Shown here piece by piece: positions 63,601 to 64,000 of a stretch of DNA of 64,000 nucleotides. The translations under genes were made by a program, and so were the position numbers. This DNA is from CAYXVJ01 sp050309435 (lineage in GTDB: Bacteria; Bacillota; Clostridia; Saccharofermentanales; Fastidiosipilaceae): assembly GCA_050309435.1 (NCBI GenBank), contig JBNRMJ010000031.1, positions 62,001 to 126,000 of the forward strand, given 5' to 3'. Positions within the stretch are counted from its first letter, which is position 1. Each line of letters begins with the position of its first letter. The notes below the pieces were generated by a model. That model was not told the origin of the DNA and searched no databases. It saw only the letters and a list, made by a program, of their open reading frames with translations.

Positions 63601-64000
63601 TTTGTCGATCCGATCGCCATGCACCGTTTCGCGTAAGCGGTGATAACGCTCGAGACTACTTGCTAAATGCTGATTAAATCTCGATGACATTTCGTCGTCA
63701 TTATGTTTGGCTATCTCGATCGAATCCAATATGGTGTTAAAAGTTGTATGACGGCAGTGATCTGACCAATAAGTGTCCAGTACACGGATTTCGGTGATAC
63801 TCGGTGCCCTCTTTAGAGATGAAAAATATTCCCGGGCCAGTCTTAAATCGTCCATGCTCATCGCAAGCGAGAAGTCGCCGCGAAAAGCTTCCAGCTCTTC
63901 ATCCGTAAACTCGCTAAAACCATGCAGGATCCTGACAGGCTCGGGCTTGTCATAAGAATCTTCGAGTGACTCTTTTTTATTCAAAGAGGCCGGCCGGCTT
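60634..64000 (-). CDS. purL: Phosphoribosylformylglycinamidine synthase, single-chain form, N-terminus cut by window edge
   Basis: FGAM synthase carries out the fourth step of purine synthesis, using glutamine and ATP. The frame is open through the right edge; an apparent start at 63984 is only a TTG in mid-gene, since the conserved SLAMSMDDLRLAREYF and TEIRVLDTYWSDHCRHTTF follow too soon and the large form has some 130-200 residues before them. Seen: two AIRS-type halves (KNETHNHPTEIEPFGGAAT, FGAGGVAVAI, GGKDSMSG) and the C-terminal glutaminase domain with MPGTNCD-like VFPGTNCDYDSE, the nucleophile in ILGICNGFQAL, and SHGEGRL. The large one-chain form occurs in Clostridia as well as Proteobacteria; many Bacillota instead use PurS/PurQ/PurL. 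Confidence 0.95.
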   Translation of the reverse strand, partial: SRPASLNKKESLEDSYDKPEPVRILHGFSEFTDEELEAFRGDFSLAMSMDDLRLAREYFSSLKRAPSITEIRVLDTYWSDHCRHTTFNTILDSIEIAKHNDDEMSSRFNQHLASSLERYHRLRETVHGDRIDKKPRTLMDLATIGMKELKRRGLLQDLDESGEINACSIKVMVPTGEGEEEYLIMFKNETHNHPTEIEPFGGAATCLGGAIRDPLSGRSYVYQAMRVTGSGDPTVPVSQTIKGKLPQRTITTTAAAGYSSYGNQIGLATGHVAEIYHPGYIAKRMEVGAVIAAAPAAQVIRQVPEPGDLVILLGGRTGRDGVGGATGSSKKHDESSLRLSGSEVQKGNPLIERNLQRFFRNPDAARMIRRCNDFGAGGVAVAIGELADGVRINLDTVPKKYEGLDGSELAISESQERMACVVRAKHADAFIDMAARENLEATVVAEITEEAKMIMLWRGDVIVDLDRSFLDTNGAVQRSKAIIPAVDIKRLSRVDNYEDQSFKGVLSNRLRELRFASQKGLIERFDSTVGANTVLFPLGGRRQMTVEEGMAARIPMREGETDLCTLMSFAFDPFISSESPYHGAYYAVLESISKLVAMGASPGKIRLTFQEYFPTASTAEKWGLPLAALLGALDAQLDFSVPSIGGKDSMSGTFEDLDVPPTLISFAVGTRPIGQIRSATLKTAGSELRLIPVPKNDLGLPLVDQWHRSLHTVHRLHKSGQIGATATAKAHGAAAAVVQMCLGEELGFSFSDNLDLDFLMAPGHGSLIVEILAGPKEDQTREELDRIGAILLGRSCSSPLISWRREKIELAVLEAAWSETLSEIFPTKSDVKNEALTPPDLSYKTRSGLKSRIKTNKPLVIMPVFPGTNCDYDSERAWLKAGAEVKSVLIRNLTADMLHESLDELVHAIDESHILMLPGGFSAGDEPEGSAKFISTVFRNPAVKAAVERLLDERDGLILGICNGFQALIKLGLLPYGKITDLTEDSPTLTYNNLARHQSLYVETKIASVMSPWLASCEPGQIHRLPVSHGEGRLLASEQVLNELANSGQIVAQYVDPNGKPTLEEPYNPNGSAWAVEALCSADGRVLGKMAHSERIGPGLVKNIGGDSDQKLFEAAVRYFS

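Noticed and set aside
63982..63984. Start codon of purL at a TTG
   Set aside because: The frame stays open to the window edge and the conserved N-terminal region of the long form would be missing, so this is an internal codon.

Overview
This 64 kb window looks like a piece of core chromosome from a low- to mid-GC Gram-positive anaerobe, most likely class Clostridia (Bacillota). The evidence is gene order and family type. The blocks rplI-dnaB, tilS-hpt-ftsH, rpsF-ssb-rpsR and rho-rpmE-prmC-prfA-sua5 are typical of Bacillota. The P-protein of glycine cleavage is split into GcvPA and GcvPB. LCP and PP2C proteins, DUF951, YdbC and MutS2 are present, and no outer-membrane or LPS gene is seen. I cannot name a genus from the sequence. 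No rRNA, insertion sequence, prophage or CRISPR array was seen. One tRNA gene (Thr, TGT) is present.

Layout. 1-4.3 kb (minus): holA (runs off the left edge), comEC, engB. 4.4-7.1 kb (plus): two tandem, long, divergent PRPP synthetases. 7.1-11.7 kb (minus): a four-gene unit of class V aminotransferase, LicC/PntC-like cytidylyltransferase, LCP wall-polymer ligase and PP2C phosphatase, divergent from murC (plus). 13.4-19.4 kb (minus): rplI, dnaB, tilS, hpt, ftsH. 19.5-24.0 kb (minus): gcvT-gcvH-gcvPA-gcvPB behind a strong promoter. 24.1-25.3 kb: rpsF-ssb-rpsR. 25.4-33.4 kb: rho with a large disordered insert, a YcxB-like membrane protein, rpmE, prmC, DUF951, prfA, sua5 and a YwlE-type phosphatase. 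33.6-38.1 kb: mreB, a TraX-family gene, tRNA-Thr, a GntR/FadR regulator, a DUF1858 protein, HU, and a protein carrying a Spo0A-type DNA-binding domain without a receiver domain. 38.2-41.9 kb: a ydbC-like gene, ligA, a small membrane protein and a Cof-type phosphatase. 42.0-44.1 kb (plus): nagA and a metallophosphoesterase. 44.2-64 kb (minus): purL (runs off the right edge), uvrB, phosphoglucomutase, dnaE, pfkA, pgsA, mutS2, nagB, valS and fba.

How the genes work together. Most are housekeeping: replication and repair (holA, dnaB, dnaE, ligA, uvrB, mutS2, ssb), translation (L9, S6, S18, L31, RF1 and its methylase, Sua5, TilS, ValS, tRNA-Thr), glycolysis and amino-sugar entry (pfkA, fba, pgm, nagA, nagB), purine/PRPP metabolism (prs x2, hpt, purL), glycine cleavage, and envelope building (murC, mreB, pgsA, LCP).

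No clearly new multi-gene system is evident. The points most worth following are: (1) the tandem PRPP synthetases, where copy 2 has lost the catalytic-loop lysine that copy 1 keeps; (2) the Spo0A_C-only protein, whose start codon lies in a perfect 10-bp inverted repeat; (3) the rho gene, with a long leader that may attenuate and a roughly 400-residue charged insert; (4) the aminotransferase-cytidylyltransferase-LCP-PP2C unit, which suggests aminoalkyl-phosphonate or phosphocholine-like surface decoration; and (5) dyads at the murC and gcv promoters. Many start codons are not ATG (TTG for engB, the PP2C gene, tilS and the YwlE-type gene; GTG for rpsF, dnaE, the Cof-type gene and probably uvrB). 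Several starts below were chosen by Shine-Dalgarno position.
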